Source: Saprospiraceae bacterium (GTDB taxonomy: Bacteria > Bacteroidota > Bacteroidia > Chitinophagales > Saprospiraceae). From it: a stretch of DNA of 64,000 nucleotides. The translations under genes were made by a program, and so were the position numbers. The notes below the pieces were generated by a model. That model was not told the origin of the DNA. It saw nothing but the letters and a program-made list of their open reading frames with translations, and did no database searches. Below are positions 36,937 through 46,958 of this stretch, one piece after another. The stretch's first letter is position 1, and every line of letters begins with the position of its first letter. The DNA is taken from the NCBI GenBank assembly GCA_016714785.1, contig JADKCC010000042.1, positions 1 to 64,000 on the forward strand. Reading direction: 5' to 3'.

Positions 36937-39900
36937 CTAAAGCATCATTGAGTTTACTATTCCTTCCAAAATACTGCGCGCTTCCTTTAGAGTACGTACA
37001 TTTTCTTTGGTCATGATCAAGTAATTATTCGATTGCTTCATGCTCAAACCTTTGAAATGACCATCTGTAGCTACGTATTGTAGAATATTTTGGAAAATTT
37101 GTGTCTCAAAATAAATAGATTGTGCATTGGTGATGAAATAACAGTTCATCTTTCGATTTTTAAGAATTACTCGTTCAAATCCAAGCTTTTTTGCAATCAT
37201 TCTGATTCGCAATCCATCAAATAATTCATTGATTTGCGTAGGTACAGGTCCGAACCTATCCTTCAGCATGGCATTGAACTTTGAGATATCTGATTCCGTC
37301 TCTAACTTGTCTAGTTCAGTATAAAGTATCAGTCTTTCTTGTATGTTGGATACATAGCTATCAGGGATCAACATCTCTATATCTGTATCTATATCTACAT
37401 CCCTAACGAACACATGTTTTTTAGCATTTTCTTCTTGGAAGAGCTCTTTATAATCCGTCTCTTTGAGTTCTACAACTGCTTCTTCCAGTATTTTTTGGTA
37501 AGTTTCATATCCAATATCCGCGATGAATCCGCTCTGTTCGGCACCTAATAAATTACCTGCACCACGTATATCCATATCTTTCATGGCGATCTGAAATCCT
37601 GAACCAAGATCTGAAAACTCTTCAAGTGTTTTAATCCTTTTTTTGGCTTCTGGTGTCAAAACTGACAACGGCGGTGCGAATAGATAACAAAAAGCTCGTT
37701 TATTGGATCTACCTACACGACCTCGTAATTGATGCAAATCACTCATACCGAAATGGTGTGCGTTGTTGATGATCATCGTATTGGCATTTGGTATATCTAG
37801 ACCAGTCTCAATGATATTGGTACAAACAAGTACGTCATGTTTGCCATCAATAAAAGCCAATAAAGTATTCTCTAGATCGTGCGCTTCCATTTGTCCATGT
37901 GCAACTGCCACATCAACATCAGGGCAAAGATTTTTAATCAAGTCGGCAACTTCATGGAGACTTTTTACCCGATTGTGCACAAAAAACACTTGACCTCCAC
38001 GTTGGATTTCGTAGTAAATAGATTCTTTGATTAAATCATCGTTAAACACTCTTCTCTCTGTGTAGATTGGCTGCCTATTTGGCGGCGGTGTACGGATGAT
38101 AGACAAGTCTCGCGCAGCCATCAGTGAAAATTGTAGCGTTCTGGGTATAGGAGTGGCAGTAAGGGTGAGTGTATCCACATTGACTTGCATACTACGTAGT
38201 TTTTCTTTGGCTGCTACGCCAAATTTCTGCTCTTCGTCTATGATTAGTAACCCAAGATTCTTAAATTTTAAACCTTTGTTGAGCAAGGCATGTGTACCGA
38301 TCAATATCTCCACTTTACCTTCTTCCGCACCTTTGAAAACTTCATTTTTTTCTTTGGTACTTCTGAATCGGTTGATGTATTCTACTGTTGCACCAAATTC
38401 CTTAAGACGTTCAGAAAATGTTTTATAATGCTGTAATGCGAGAATGGTGGTAGGTACCAAGATTGCTACTTGTTTGCCGGCGACTACTGCTTTAAAAGCT
38501 GCACGGATGGCGACTTCTGTTTTACCAAATCCGACATCACCACAGATCAGTCTATCCATCGGATAGTCCTTTTCCATGTCGTTTTTAACATCCTGAGTAG
38601 CTGTAAGTTGGTCAGGAGTATCTTCATAGATAAAGGACGCTTCGAGTTCAGTTTGCAGATATCCATCAGGTGGGAATGCAAATCCTTTTGATGCTTTCCT
38701 TTTTGCATAAAGTTTGATCAATTCTTTAGCGATGTCTTTGACTTTGGCTTTTGTTTTGCGTTTGAGGGCTTTCCACGCATCACCACCTATTTTATTGAGT
38801 TTGGGTTCAGTTCCATCTTTACCTACATATCTGGATATTTTGTGCAACGAATTGATCCCTACGTATAATATATCATTGTTTTGATAGATTAATCTGACGG
38901 TTTCTTGTTTATGGCCATTGATTTCTATTGTTTCTAAACCTGAATATTTACCTATACCATGATCGATGTGTGTAACAAAATCTCCAGGCTGTAGTTCTTT
39001 AAGCATTTTGAGACTTATGGCCATATCTTCTGTAAAGCCTTGCCTGATTTTATATCTGTGGAATCGCTCGAAAATCTGATGATCAGTATAACAAGCCACC
39101 TTATTTTGATGGTCGATAAAACCGCTATGGACCGACTTGTGCAATGGATGGAATTGTACTTTTACACCCATATCTTCAAAGATGTTGTAAAAACGCTCTA
39201 TCTGTTTTGGATTGTCGGTAAATATGAAGTTGATATATTCTTTACTAGTATTTTCCTTTAGATTCTCTATGAGCAGATTGAAATTTTTATTGAATACAGG
39301 TTGTGCTGAAGCATTAAATGAGACGATTTTGTCAGTGAAGAAGTACTGAGATTTTGCCAAAGTAATCGTATGATAATCAGTAATTTCTTCTACAATTTTG
39401 GTTGGGTAAATAAAGGCTCTTTCGTTAAATATTTCTCTTAATTCTTCTTCTGATTTGACTGCGACGCTGTCTGCATAAGCTTCTACTTTTTCAAAACATA
39501 TTTGCAATTTATCCACCAACAAATCGGGTTCTTTGATCCATATACAAGTATTATCGGCAAATACTTTAAAAATGGAGATTTTCTGATCTTGCCTAAATTT
39601 ATTATTGATGTTAGGAATGATGGAAACTAATGAAATGTCTTGTACTGAAAGCTGCGTGGTAGGATTAAATGTCCTGATACTTTCGACTTCTATATCAAAC
39701 ATCTCCACTCTGTATGGCCATTCATTACCATAACTAAAAATATCTATAATACCACCACGTATAGAAAATTGGCCTGGCTGATAAACAAATTCTACTCTAT
39801 CAAATCCATACATAACCAAAAGTTCGATCATGGTATTGATATCAAGTGTTGCATTTTTTGCGATGCTGATTTTGTCCTTGTCTAGTAGGGTAGGATCGAC

Positions 39901-40305
39901 GGCTTTTTCGAAAATGGCTTCTGGATACGATATTAATATTTGATTTTTTCCTTTTGCAGTATGAATTTTATTGATGGTTTCTGTTCGTATAAGAACGTTG
40001 TTTTTGTCCAATTCATCATATTGCAGAGGCCTTTTGAAGGAATCAGGAAAAAAATGGATATTTTTACCTTCCATGATGGATTGTAAAGTATTCTGAACAT
40101 AAGCGGCTTCTTCTTTGTCAGCAGCAATGTATATATGCGATCTTTTTTGTTGATAAAATGCTCCCGCCAAGGCAAAACAATCCAACGCTCCCACCAATCC
40201 CTGTAGTTGTATTTGGTTGGGAGATTCCCCTGATGTCAGGTCATTGATCTCTTTGATGTGCCGATCATTTTCATATCTATCGATCAGCTCTTTAATATTA
40301 CTCAC
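36937..40305 (-). CDS. mfd: Transcription-repair coupling factor
   Basis: 1122 residues with a GTG start. UvrB-homology domains at the N-terminus (YGFDRVEFVYQPGQFSIRGGI), the RNA-polymerase-interacting domain (GDFVTHIDHGIGKYSGLETI), RecG-like motor with Walker A CGDVGFGKTEVAIRAAF, DEEQ box, TLTATPIPRTL and VHGRVGRSNKRAFCYL-type motif VI, then the TRCF C-terminal domain. Removes stalled RNA polymerase and recruits UvrA. The -7 box lies almost on the start codon, so the message may be leaderless. Confidence 0.96.
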   Translation of the reverse strand: MSNIKELIDRYENDRHIKEINDLTSGESPNQIQLQGLVGALDCFALAGAFYQQKRSHIYIAADKEEAAYVQNTLQSIMEGKNIHFFPDSFKRPLQYDELDKNNVLIRTETINKIHTAKGKNQILISYPEAIFEKAVDPTLLDKDKISIAKNATLDINTMIELLVMYGFDRVEFVYQPGQFSIRGGIIDIFSYGNEWPYRVEMFDIEVESIRTFNPTTQLSVQDISLVSIIPNINNKFRQDQKISIFKVFADNTCIWIKEPDLLVDKLQICFEKVEAYADSVAVKSEEELREIFNERAFIYPTKIVEEITDYHTITLAKSQYFFTDKIVSFNASAQPVFNKNFNLLIENLKENTSKEYINFIFTDNPKQIERFYNIFEDMGVKVQFHPLHKSVHSGFIDHQNKVACYTDHQIFERFHRYKIRQGFTEDMAISLKMLKELQPGDFVTHIDHGIGKYSGLETIEINGHKQETVRLIYQNNDILYVGINSLHKISRYVGKDGTEPKLNKIGGDAWKALKRKTKAKVKDIAKELIKLYAKRKASKGFAFPPDGYLQTELEASFIYEDTPDQLTATQDVKNDMEKDYPMDRLICGDVGFGKTEVAIRAAFKAVVAGKQVAILVPTTILALQHYKTFSERLKEFGATVEYINRFRSTKEKNEVFKGAEEGKVEILIGTHALLNKGLKFKNLGLLIIDEEQKFGVAAKEKLRSMQVNVDTLTLTATPIPRTLQFSLMAARDLSIIRTPPPNRQPIYTERRVFNDDLIKESIYYEIQRGGQVFFVHNRVKSLHEVADLIKNLCPDVDVAVAHGQMEAHDLENTLLAFIDGKHDVLVCTNIIETGLDIPNANTMIINNAHHFGMSDLHQLRGRVGRSNKRAFCYLFAPPLSVLTPEAKKRIKTLEEFSDLGSGFQIAMKDMDIRGAGNLLGAEQSGFIADIGYETYQKILEEAVVELKETDYKELFQEENAKKHVFVRDVDIDTDIEMLIPDSYVSNIQERLILYTELDKLETESDISKFNAMLKDRFGPVPTQINELFDGLRIRMIAKKLGFERVILKNRKMNCYFITNAQSIYFETQIFQNILQYVATDGHFKGLSMKQSNNYLIMTKENVRTLKEARSILEGIVNSMML

Positions 40306-40309
40306 GATG

Positions 40310-40317
40310 CAAAGGTA
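40310..40317 (-). promoter_or_regulatory. -7 box at the mfd start
   Basis: CAAAGGTA is TACCTTTG on the minus strand and ends 5 bp before the GTG start at 40305-40303. Transcription would begin at or near the start codon. Confidence 0.45.
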
Positions 40318-40390
40318 GGATTATATTTGGAATTTTTGAGTCAAGTGTCATACAATCTTATCCTTAAGTTCAACTGTTATGTCTTAGTAT

Positions 40391-42982
40391 TTACCTGATC
40401 CCATCATACTTTTCTATCAGTGTTGGGTTGGTTTCGTTTTTTACGATGTTATTGATATAGTTTGCAATGTTAGTTAGTAGATTACTGGTTTGTGGGTCAC
40501 TTTGTTTTCTTTGAGACAAATCTTCCGCTATTTTTATTAAAGATGTCATGGCAAGATATTTTCTAAACATATTTCCATCTTTGTTTCCTGCTAATTTGTT
40601 CAAATGATCCGCAGACCTTTCCAAAACTTTTGGACTTTGACCTACAAGAAATTCTTGATACCTCGAATAAAATTCAAACATATAATTTATATTGATGCTG
40701 CTCGATTTAGATTCCAAGTAATTTAAATTTTCATCGGTTGCAATTGTCATCATACCTACTAGCGTGCTTGATAAATAATCTGACTCATCATTTTTGAATT
40801 TTTTAAATAATTCGTCCTTTTTATCGTCATCCATTTGGCCCATTATTTCCAATGCAATCTGGAGTACAGGATAAGCTCTTTCTGCATTTATTATCAATTT
40901 GCACAATGCAGCTGGATCGAAATCTTCTATATTTAATAACTTTAGCAATGCTTCTTTTCTGACTTCGGAGTGTGGATCTGATAGAGATAATTCTTGCAAT
41001 TGATCTATATATTGATAGGCCAAACTATCGGGTATCGTGCTGATACCCATGGTTCGGAATAGGTAAAATTTGTCATTCATAGCTGGAGTAATTAAGTCAG
41101 CATTACCATCATTGGTACTAGTAAAACCTATCATTTTATCCATAAAATTGGGAGAAAGTAGGAATTGAGCTTTATATTGTTCAGGCGTTTTGTTTTCATT
41201 GATCATTGCCAAAAGTACATTTCGACCATCAAAAACATAAGTTACGGGATCAGCTTTTAAATCTTCTATCAAAAATCTATTTTTATTTTCGTCTAGTAAC
41301 ACAGGATGATAAGTGACACTTCCGTCTGCATAATACACTGCCACATCTATTGGCAATCTGAAATTTTTATAAAATCCTGCAGGTGTGTCTGATAGATCTG
41401 TTTCTATTAGTAAAACTTTGTTATCTTGATTGTAGGTGTATTTTACGTTGATATGTGGATGTCCATTGCCCAAAAACCATTGATCAAAAAACCAATGCAA
41501 ATCTTCTCCTACTGTATCTTCAAAAGCCATTCGCAATTCATCTACTTCTACTGCTGTGTGTGCATTGTCGGTAAGATATTTATTGAGCCCAGTAAAAAAG
41601 CCTTCATCCCCCAAATAATTACGGAGCATGTGTAGTACTAAACCACCTTTATTGTAACTATGTGCATCGAACATTTGCTCCTTGTCATCATAGAAATAAT
41701 GAACTAACGGATGTGCGCCACCGCCAAAAACTTGACTGTAGTATCCATTCATTTCATTCATTCGATGAAATTCTGCACGATCTCTGCCATATTTATGTTC
41801 AAACCAAAGATATTCTGCATAATTGGCAAAACCCTCATTGAGAGTCAAATTGGACCAATCTTCGCATGTAACCAAATCTCCAAACCAATGGTGCATCATC
41901 TCATGCGCTACGATGTAGTCATTGTCATTGTCTATGAGTTCGCGCTCTGTTTTTTGTACTTGTTCGCCAAAAACTACTGCTCCTGTATTTTCCATGGCGC
42001 CAGATACAAAATCTCTTACTACGATTTGACCATATTTATCCCAAGGGTAAGGATAATTGAGTCTGCCAGAGAAAAAACTCAACATCTCAGGTGTATGATT
42101 AAATATCTTTTTGGCATGTTTCCCAAATCCTTTTTCTACCATATAGTGAAGAGGGATTTTGTTCCATTCATCTATTTCTTCATGAAATTCGCCTACTGCT
42201 ATCATAGCTAAATATGGTGCATGTGGTTTGTCCTGCTTCCAATGATCAGTACGTGTACCATCATCATTTTTACGACTCATTATTTTACGTCCATTGGACA
42301 ATGTTTGATATTTGTCAGCTACCGTCAAAATGATTTCTTGGGTAAATCTTTCGTTTGGTTTGTCGAAAGTAGGAAACCACCGACTATTATTTTCTGTCTC
42401 GCCTTGCGTCCATATCTGTGTAGGCACATCTGGATCTATCTCTAAAGGGTCAATAAAAAATAATCCTTTGTCAGAAGTTATAGCATCACTAGCATTTATA
42501 TGATTCTCATTCGGTTTGGCGGTATATTCGATATATAGATCTAGTTTGTCATGTTTGGTATAATATTTATCCAATGTTATGTTTAATTTATTTCCATCAT
42601 AATCATAAAAAAGGTCTTTGTTTTCTGATTGCATTTGTACTTTATGAATATCAAAACCTACTGCATCCAAAGTAATATTATTGGTTGCTTTGAAATATGG
42701 CGCTATAGTAAGGTATGCTTTGCCTTTGACATGTTGGTTGTTCCAGTCAAAGTTAAGGTCAAGTTTGGTATGTAGTATGTCATAAGTAAGTGTAGCTGAA
42801 GACCTGAATATTTTTGGCAATGAATCCAATGAGTTGGCTACATCACTTATGACCAATGTATCAAGCATTTCTTCTTGGAGATCAGTAGTAGGACCATTGT
42901 AAATGATATCTTTTTTTGTACCGCAAGCGCCTATTAATACTATAGAAAAGACCACTGCCAAAAACCTAATATGACTCATCAT
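40391..42982 (-). CDS. M1-family metallo-aminopeptidase, lipoprotein
   Basis: 863 residues. Lipoprotein signal with lipobox IGAC (Cys20). M1 core: FVSGAMENTGAVVFGE (GAMEN exopeptidase motif), zinc site HEMMHHWFGD with the distal glutamate in LTLNEGFANYAEYLW, and the C-terminal HEAT-like helical repeats (NIEDFDPAALCKLI, ERAYPVLQIALEIMG). Likely trims peptides in the periplasm or at the cell surface. A second Met directly follows the first. Confidence 0.93.
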   Translation of the reverse strand: MMSHIRFLAVVFSIVLIGACGTKKDIIYNGPTTDLQEEMLDTLVISDVANSLDSLPKIFRSSATLTYDILHTKLDLNFDWNNQHVKGKAYLTIAPYFKATNNITLDAVGFDIHKVQMQSENKDLFYDYDGNKLNITLDKYYTKHDKLDLYIEYTAKPNENHINASDAITSDKGLFFIDPLEIDPDVPTQIWTQGETENNSRWFPTFDKPNERFTQEIILTVADKYQTLSNGRKIMSRKNDDGTRTDHWKQDKPHAPYLAMIAVGEFHEEIDEWNKIPLHYMVEKGFGKHAKKIFNHTPEMLSFFSGRLNYPYPWDKYGQIVVRDFVSGAMENTGAVVFGEQVQKTERELIDNDNDYIVAHEMMHHWFGDLVTCEDWSNLTLNEGFANYAEYLWFEHKYGRDRAEFHRMNEMNGYYSQVFGGGAHPLVHYFYDDKEQMFDAHSYNKGGLVLHMLRNYLGDEGFFTGLNKYLTDNAHTAVEVDELRMAFEDTVGEDLHWFFDQWFLGNGHPHINVKYTYNQDNKVLLIETDLSDTPAGFYKNFRLPIDVAVYYADGSVTYHPVLLDENKNRFLIEDLKADPVTYVFDGRNVLLAMINENKTPEQYKAQFLLSPNFMDKMIGFTSTNDGNADLITPAMNDKFYLFRTMGISTIPDSLAYQYIDQLQELSLSDPHSEVRKEALLKLLNIEDFDPAALCKLIINAERAYPVLQIALEIMGQMDDDKKDELFKKFKNDESDYLSSTLVGMMTIATDENLNYLESKSSSININYMFEFYSRYQEFLVGQSPKVLERSADHLNKLAGNKDGNMFRKYLAMTSLIKIAEDLSQRKQSDPQTSNLLTNIANYINNIVKNETNPTLIEKYDGIR

Positions 42983-43010
42983 AAATACCTAAAATTGTTT
43001 AAAAAGGACG

Positions 43011-43018
43011 CAAAGATA
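43011..43018 (-). promoter_or_regulatory. -7 box for the M1 aminopeptidase gene
   Basis: CAAAGATA is TATCTTTG on the minus strand, 28 bp before the start codon. A TTG at the standard distance was not found. Confidence 0.5.
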
Positions 43019-43347
43019 AATAAAAATTGACAGATATTTATTTTTGAATAGTGCTTAATAAAAGGTTTTAACTGATTTTTGGTATTTGAATAGGCAGCAT
43101 TATATAAAAGTAAAGATCTAGCAACATCTAACACTGTTGGTTTTTTTTCAAGTGGCATTGTTTTGTGAATGTCGTACATAAATTGTGAAACTGATCTATA
43201 TATTTGCAATTTTAATGCGCTTACAAGAGAAAGAATATATGTTTTTTTGTAACTATTCAGGTGTTTACTATTTCACTACAATTTTGTCACGATTTTTGCA
43301 ACTTATAGGCAAAAATAGCGCCAAAATTAAGTTGGTTTTCCATTTTT

Positions 43348-43396
43348 ACCGCGGATATATATCCGCGGTTATTAATATTCTACCCCTTTGGGGTTA
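43348..43396. promoter_or_regulatory. Two adjacent palindromes upstream of comF
   Basis: A perfect 22-bp palindrome at 43348-43369 (ACCGCGGATAT and its complement) is followed by ACCCC-TTT-GGGGT near 43382-43394. They lie in the 542-bp gap between the divergent M1 aminopeptidase and comF genes. The gap otherwise shows no gene beyond a weak 76-codon minus frame. Either an operator or a stable hairpin; no evidence decides. Confidence 0.55.
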
Positions 43397-43524
43397 TAGC
43401 TGAACAGTTACGTTTTTTTAAAATAAATGGCCATTTATTTTAAAATTTTAATAAATTAGTTTTACCTTAGTGTTAATTTTAAGAACTTAATTTTATACAT
43501 AATTGGCTTTAAAGAATTTACAAT

Positions 43525-44217
43525 ATGTCAAAGACAGTTTTACACGACTTATTCCATACGTTATTTCCTGATTTGTGTTTGGCATGCGATAGGTTGCCGA
43601 AGGTTAAAAGCGCTTCATTTTGTGTAGAATGTTTGCACAGGATGCCCTATACTGACCATTTTAAGATTAAAGAAAATAGAGTAACTCAACACTTCAAAGG
43701 TCGCTTTGTGTTGCATCATGGAGCTGCTATTTTGAGATTTTCTGAAGGTGGTATGGTGCAGAATATGCTGCATAAGCTCAAGTATAAGGGTAGATTAGAG
43801 ATAGGTGAAATCATGGGAAAGATAGGTGCAGAAAGATTGTTACATTCAAATCTTTTTGGTAAACCAGACATCATAATACCAGTACCTATTCATGCTAAAA
43901 AGCTGAAAAAAAGAGGCTATAATCAAAGTACGATCTTTGGTAAAGGTTTGGGCTTTTCGTTGGATATTCCATTTAGTGAAGATAGTGTGATCAAAGCTTT
44001 GGAAACCGAATCACAAACAGGTAAATCTCGTTCGGAAAGGGTCAATAATGTATCGGATGTATTTGTGATCAAAGACCCATCGGTAGTCAAGGATAAGCAC
44101 GTGCTTGTAGTTGATGATGTTGTGACTACAGGGGCGACACTCGAGGCGTGTTGTATTAAAGTAATGGAAGCAGGTGCTGCGACTATTTCAATTCTTTGTA
44201 TTGCAGCCACTGAATGA
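43525..44217 (+). CDS. comF: ComF-family phosphoribosyltransferase-like protein
   Basis: 230 residues. N-terminal zinc-finger-like CLACDRLPKVKSASFCVEC (four cysteines), a helical linker, then a type I PRTase fold: PDIIIPVPIHAKKLKKRGYNQS, ESQTGKSRSERVNNV, and the PRPP loop VLVVDDVVTTGATLEAC. ComF proteins take part in uptake of transforming DNA in some bacteria. No other competence gene is nearby. Confidence 0.9.
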   Translation: MSKTVLHDLFHTLFPDLCLACDRLPKVKSASFCVECLHRMPYTDHFKIKENRVTQHFKGRFVLHHGAAILRFSEGGMVQNMLHKLKYKGRLEIGEIMGKIGAERLLHSNLFGKPDIIIPVPIHAKKLKKRGYNQSTIFGKGLGFSLDIPFSEDSVIKALETESQTGKSRSERVNNVSDVFVIKDPSVVKDKHVLVVDDVVTTGATLEACCIKVMEAGAATISILCIAATE

Positions 44218-44279
44218 TTATGATGGGTTGGCTTGTGACATAATGACTCACCTTGTTGCCGTAGATTTAGCAGGTGAAT

Positions 44280-44420
44280 ATGTTTTATTTTATTACTATT
44301 GCTGCTTATTGGCCACCACATCCAAAACATTCTGGAATAGGCGCTTTAGTAAGCTGTACTCTTTGGTTTGGATGGGTGAGTATTATTATACCAGTTTCAT
44401 TAAAAAAGACCGCTAGCTAA
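44280..44420 (+). CDS. Possible 46-residue membrane peptide
   Basis: A short frame with ATG at 44280 encodes a hydrophobic start (MFYFITIAAYW), PPHPKHSGIGALVSC and a second hydrophobic run with WFGWVSIIIPVSL, ending in KKTAS. Composition is membrane-like, but a stop lies just upstream and no homolog is recognised. It could be a relic of a larger membrane protein. The rest of the 44218-44562 gap shows nothing. Confidence 0.3.
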   Translation: MFYFITIAAYWPPHPKHSGIGALVSCTLWFGWVSIIIPVSLKKTAS

Positions 44421-44562
44421 GTTATCTATAAGCAAAGGATAAATAGAAAGTTTTAAAGCTCTTGTCAACGAATAGATTATTTTTGCCTTTGATTTTATCT
44501 GAATATTGAACTTTTAAACAAGGAATTGTTTTACTATTTACTAAATGAACATTAAATAAAAA

Positions 44563-45096
44563 ATGGTCAATATGAATTTTCAAAATAACCAAATAGATAT
44601 AAATGATCTCCCAACTATTGAAGAGATTGTTTTCGAGAAATTACATCCCAATTATAAGAAGATTAGTGTTTATATCACAGGTATCGTTTTTACTATTTTA
44701 CTTTCTGTTTATTTTGCCATAGGTTTATTTGTAGAGGAAATTCTCCTGTTTCCTATAGTTTTAATGGTGATGATTGGGTGGTCTATTGTTACCGGCTTAT
44801 CTATCATATTGTCTATCAAGGGATATGAATACCAAGGATATGCGCTTAGAGAAAAAGATGTGCTTTATAAAAATGGCATTTTTTTCAAATCTACCGTTAT
44901 TGTACCATTCAACCGCATACAGCATTGTGAGATAGAGCAAGGCCCTATAGATCGGCAATTTGATTTAGCAGAACTATCACTCTTTACTGCCGGAGGAAGT
45001 TCAAGTGATGTATCTATCCCAGGTCTGACATTGGACAAAGCGAACGCCCTAAAAAATTTCATCACCAATCGCACTGCGAAAGATGAAGAAGAATAA
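44563..45096 (+). CDS. Bacterial PH-domain membrane protein (YdbS-like)
   Basis: 177 residues; the start could be at Met4 (44572). Two membrane helices at about residues 36-58 and 60-82, then one bacterial PH (bPH2) domain: YALREKDVLYKNGIFFKSTVIVPFNRIQHCEIEQGP and LFTAGGSSSDVSIPGL. It overlaps the next gene by 14 bp. In other bacteria YdbS and YdbT homologs form adjacent pairs. Role in the membrane unknown. Confidence 0.85.
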   Translation: MVNMNFQNNQIDINDLPTIEEIVFEKLHPNYKKISVYITGIVFTILLSVYFAIGLFVEEILLFPIVLMVMIGWSIVTGLSIILSIKGYEYQGYALREKDVLYKNGIFFKSTVIVPFNRIQHCEIEQGPIDRQFDLAELSLFTAGGSSSDVSIPGLTLDKANALKNFITNRTAKDEEE

Positions 45097-46579
45097 ATTT
45101 GACTTTTCTATTCCTAACAGGCAATCTTATGTAGCCATATTATTGATCCTTTTCAAAACCATTACAGTAGTGGTCAGGCAAATTTTGCCCATACTTTTTG
45201 TAATATTAATAGGTGGCTCGAGTAAAAAAGGTGATTACATTATTTGGTCGGTCATAGTGATTGCTTTTTTGTCAATGATTTATTCAATCGTAAATTTTTT
45301 CCGTACTTATTTTTTTATTCAAGATGATGAGTTAATTTTACACTCTGGTATTTTTCAACGTAAAAGAACATCCATTCCTTTTTCTAAAATACAAACCATA
45401 AATTTTGAACAGAATATTATCCATCAATTATTCAGTGTTTTAAAACTGAAGATAGACACAGCAGGTTCGGACAAAAACGAATTTGAATTTCATGCTATAG
45501 AATCAGAAAAAGCTCATGCATTGCGAACACTCATACTCCGAGAAAAATCTACCATGGAGATAGCCAACCAAAGTGACAAAAATAAAACTATCACAGAATC
45601 AAACCCAACGACATATAAGAAAATAATGTCTCTCAGCCTTACAGATTTACTGAAAGTAGGGTTTACAGAAAACCATATCAAATCTGGTGGTTTGATATTT
45701 CTATTTGTATTATGGATATATCAAAATCTGCAGGAAGTAGGAGTAGATGTGGATGAATATTCAGAGCAATTACCTATATGGGAGCCTGGTTTATATCTCT
45801 TATTATTTTTGGGGTTTATTCTTATCATTATATCTATTGGTATATCTTTGGTAAGAACTGTAATAAATAATTATGACTTACAATTTTTAAGGTCGCAATA
45901 CGGATTTAAAGTAATCAGTGGATTATTTACTAAAAAGGAAGTCTCAGCATCAGACCATAAAATACAACATATCTCTTGGTCAGACAATCTACTCAAGCGG
46001 TTGGTTGGGTTTAAGGATTTAAGGCTCAATCAAGCTTCAAGTGCAGAACTAAAAGCAAAACAAAATATCAACATCCCAGGATGTAACGAAGCACATATCA
46101 AAGGAGTAGTGGCTACGCTTTTTGGAGAGACTGATTTTAGTTTATTCCCTATGCAAGGCATAGATCGGCGATACTTTACAAGATTTGCTATCATCTTTGG
46201 ATTATTAACATTGACATCTATTATACTTACAATTTACTTCTATAGTGGTTTGAATGCTTTTTTCATATTTTTAATAGGTTTTTATCTTATATTCAGCAGA
46301 TATATTTCATTCAAAAAGAAAACTTATGGATATGATGATTCACTGATTTACATCAAAGGTGGCATATTCGGGGATAGAGCTGAAATACTACCAATGTATA
46401 AAGTTCAAGGTATAAACATTCATGAGTCACCCTATCAAACGAGAAATCAGTTGTGCAGTATCACATTAAATACAGCATCAGGAAATATCAGAATACCATA
46501 CATCAGTCGTAATGATGGATCGAAGCTAGCCGATTTATTGATATATAAGGTAGAGATTGATAAAAGGAAGTGGATGTAA
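45083..46579 (+). CDS. Bacterial PH-domain membrane protein (YdbT-like)
   Basis: 498 residues with membrane-helix pairs near residues 12-55, 195-250 and 360-410, alternating with three PH-like segments. Visible motifs are DDELILHSGIFQRKRTSIPFSKIQTI, QYGFKVISGLFTKKEVSASDHKIQHI and DSLIYIKGGIFGDRAEILPMYKVQGI. This triple arrangement is that of YdbT. Start codon lies within the preceding YdbS-like gene, so the two are coupled. Confidence 0.87.
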   Translation: MKKNKFDFSIPNRQSYVAILLILFKTITVVVRQILPILFVILIGGSSKKGDYIIWSVIVIAFLSMIYSIVNFFRTYFFIQDDELILHSGIFQRKRTSIPFSKIQTINFEQNIIHQLFSVLKLKIDTAGSDKNEFEFHAIESEKAHALRTLILREKSTMEIANQSDKNKTITESNPTTYKKIMSLSLTDLLKVGFTENHIKSGGLIFLFVLWIYQNLQEVGVDVDEYSEQLPIWEPGLYLLLFLGFILIIISIGISLVRTVINNYDLQFLRSQYGFKVISGLFTKKEVSASDHKIQHISWSDNLLKRLVGFKDLRLNQASSAELKAKQNINIPGCNEAHIKGVVATLFGETDFSLFPMQGIDRRYFTRFAIIFGLLTLTSIILTIYFYSGLNAFFIFLIGFYLIFSRYISFKKKTYGYDDSLIYIKGGIFGDRAEILPMYKVQGINIHESPYQTRNQLCSITLNTASGNIRIPYISRNDGSKLADLLIYKVEIDKRKWM

Positions 46580-46708
46580 AAATATAGTTTATTTTTTTAG
46601 GAAGAGAAAGAATATTATATCTAATGATTTATGAAAATGAATTTAGTTTTTAAATTATATATGAATTTTGTAACCCAATTATGAGTCCACTCCTAAAAGT
46701 ATCATTTT

Positions 46709-46800
46709 GCCACAAAGGCACGAAAACACAAAAAATAGAAAATTCCAAATAATTGATAATTAAACCTATATACTCCTTCGAGTCTTGGTGCCTTAGTGGC
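46709..46800. repeat. Inverted-repeat element (GCCACAAAGGCAC type)
   Basis: GCCACAAAGGCACGAAAAC at 46709 pairs imperfectly with GAGTCTTGGTGCCTTAGTGGC ending at 46800. The outer GCCAC/GTGGC ends are exact. Elements of this look are common between Bacteroidota genes. The rest of the 46580-46958 gap shows no gene. Confidence 0.65.
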
Positions 46801-46923
46801 AATCCGACATTTTTAACTTTTCAGATTGGGCTCAATTATAAATTGTTTAATAAGCCTACCAATCGAAATTAAGGATTTTGACAATGCTGAATTTAACAAC
46901 AGTTTTTATTCACCTAGTTTTAT

Positions 46924-46931
46924 TACTTTTG
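46924..46931 (+). promoter_or_regulatory. -7 box before the GT-C-like gene
   Basis: TACTTTTG matches TAnnTTTG, 28 bp before the TTG start at 46959. No TTG at standard -33 distance. Confidence 0.4.
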
Positions 46932-46958
46932 CAACATAATACCTAACTCTAGTTACAC

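Noticed and set aside
42979..43209. 76-codon minus-strand frame upstream of the M1 aminopeptidase
   Set aside because: It covers the aminopeptidase promoter, and its sequence has no domain or clear start.
43923..44416. Open frames on both strands over the end of comF (minus 43923-44330, plus 44174-44416)
   Set aside because: Shadow frames of comF. Only the 46-codon stretch from 44280 is kept, at low confidence.
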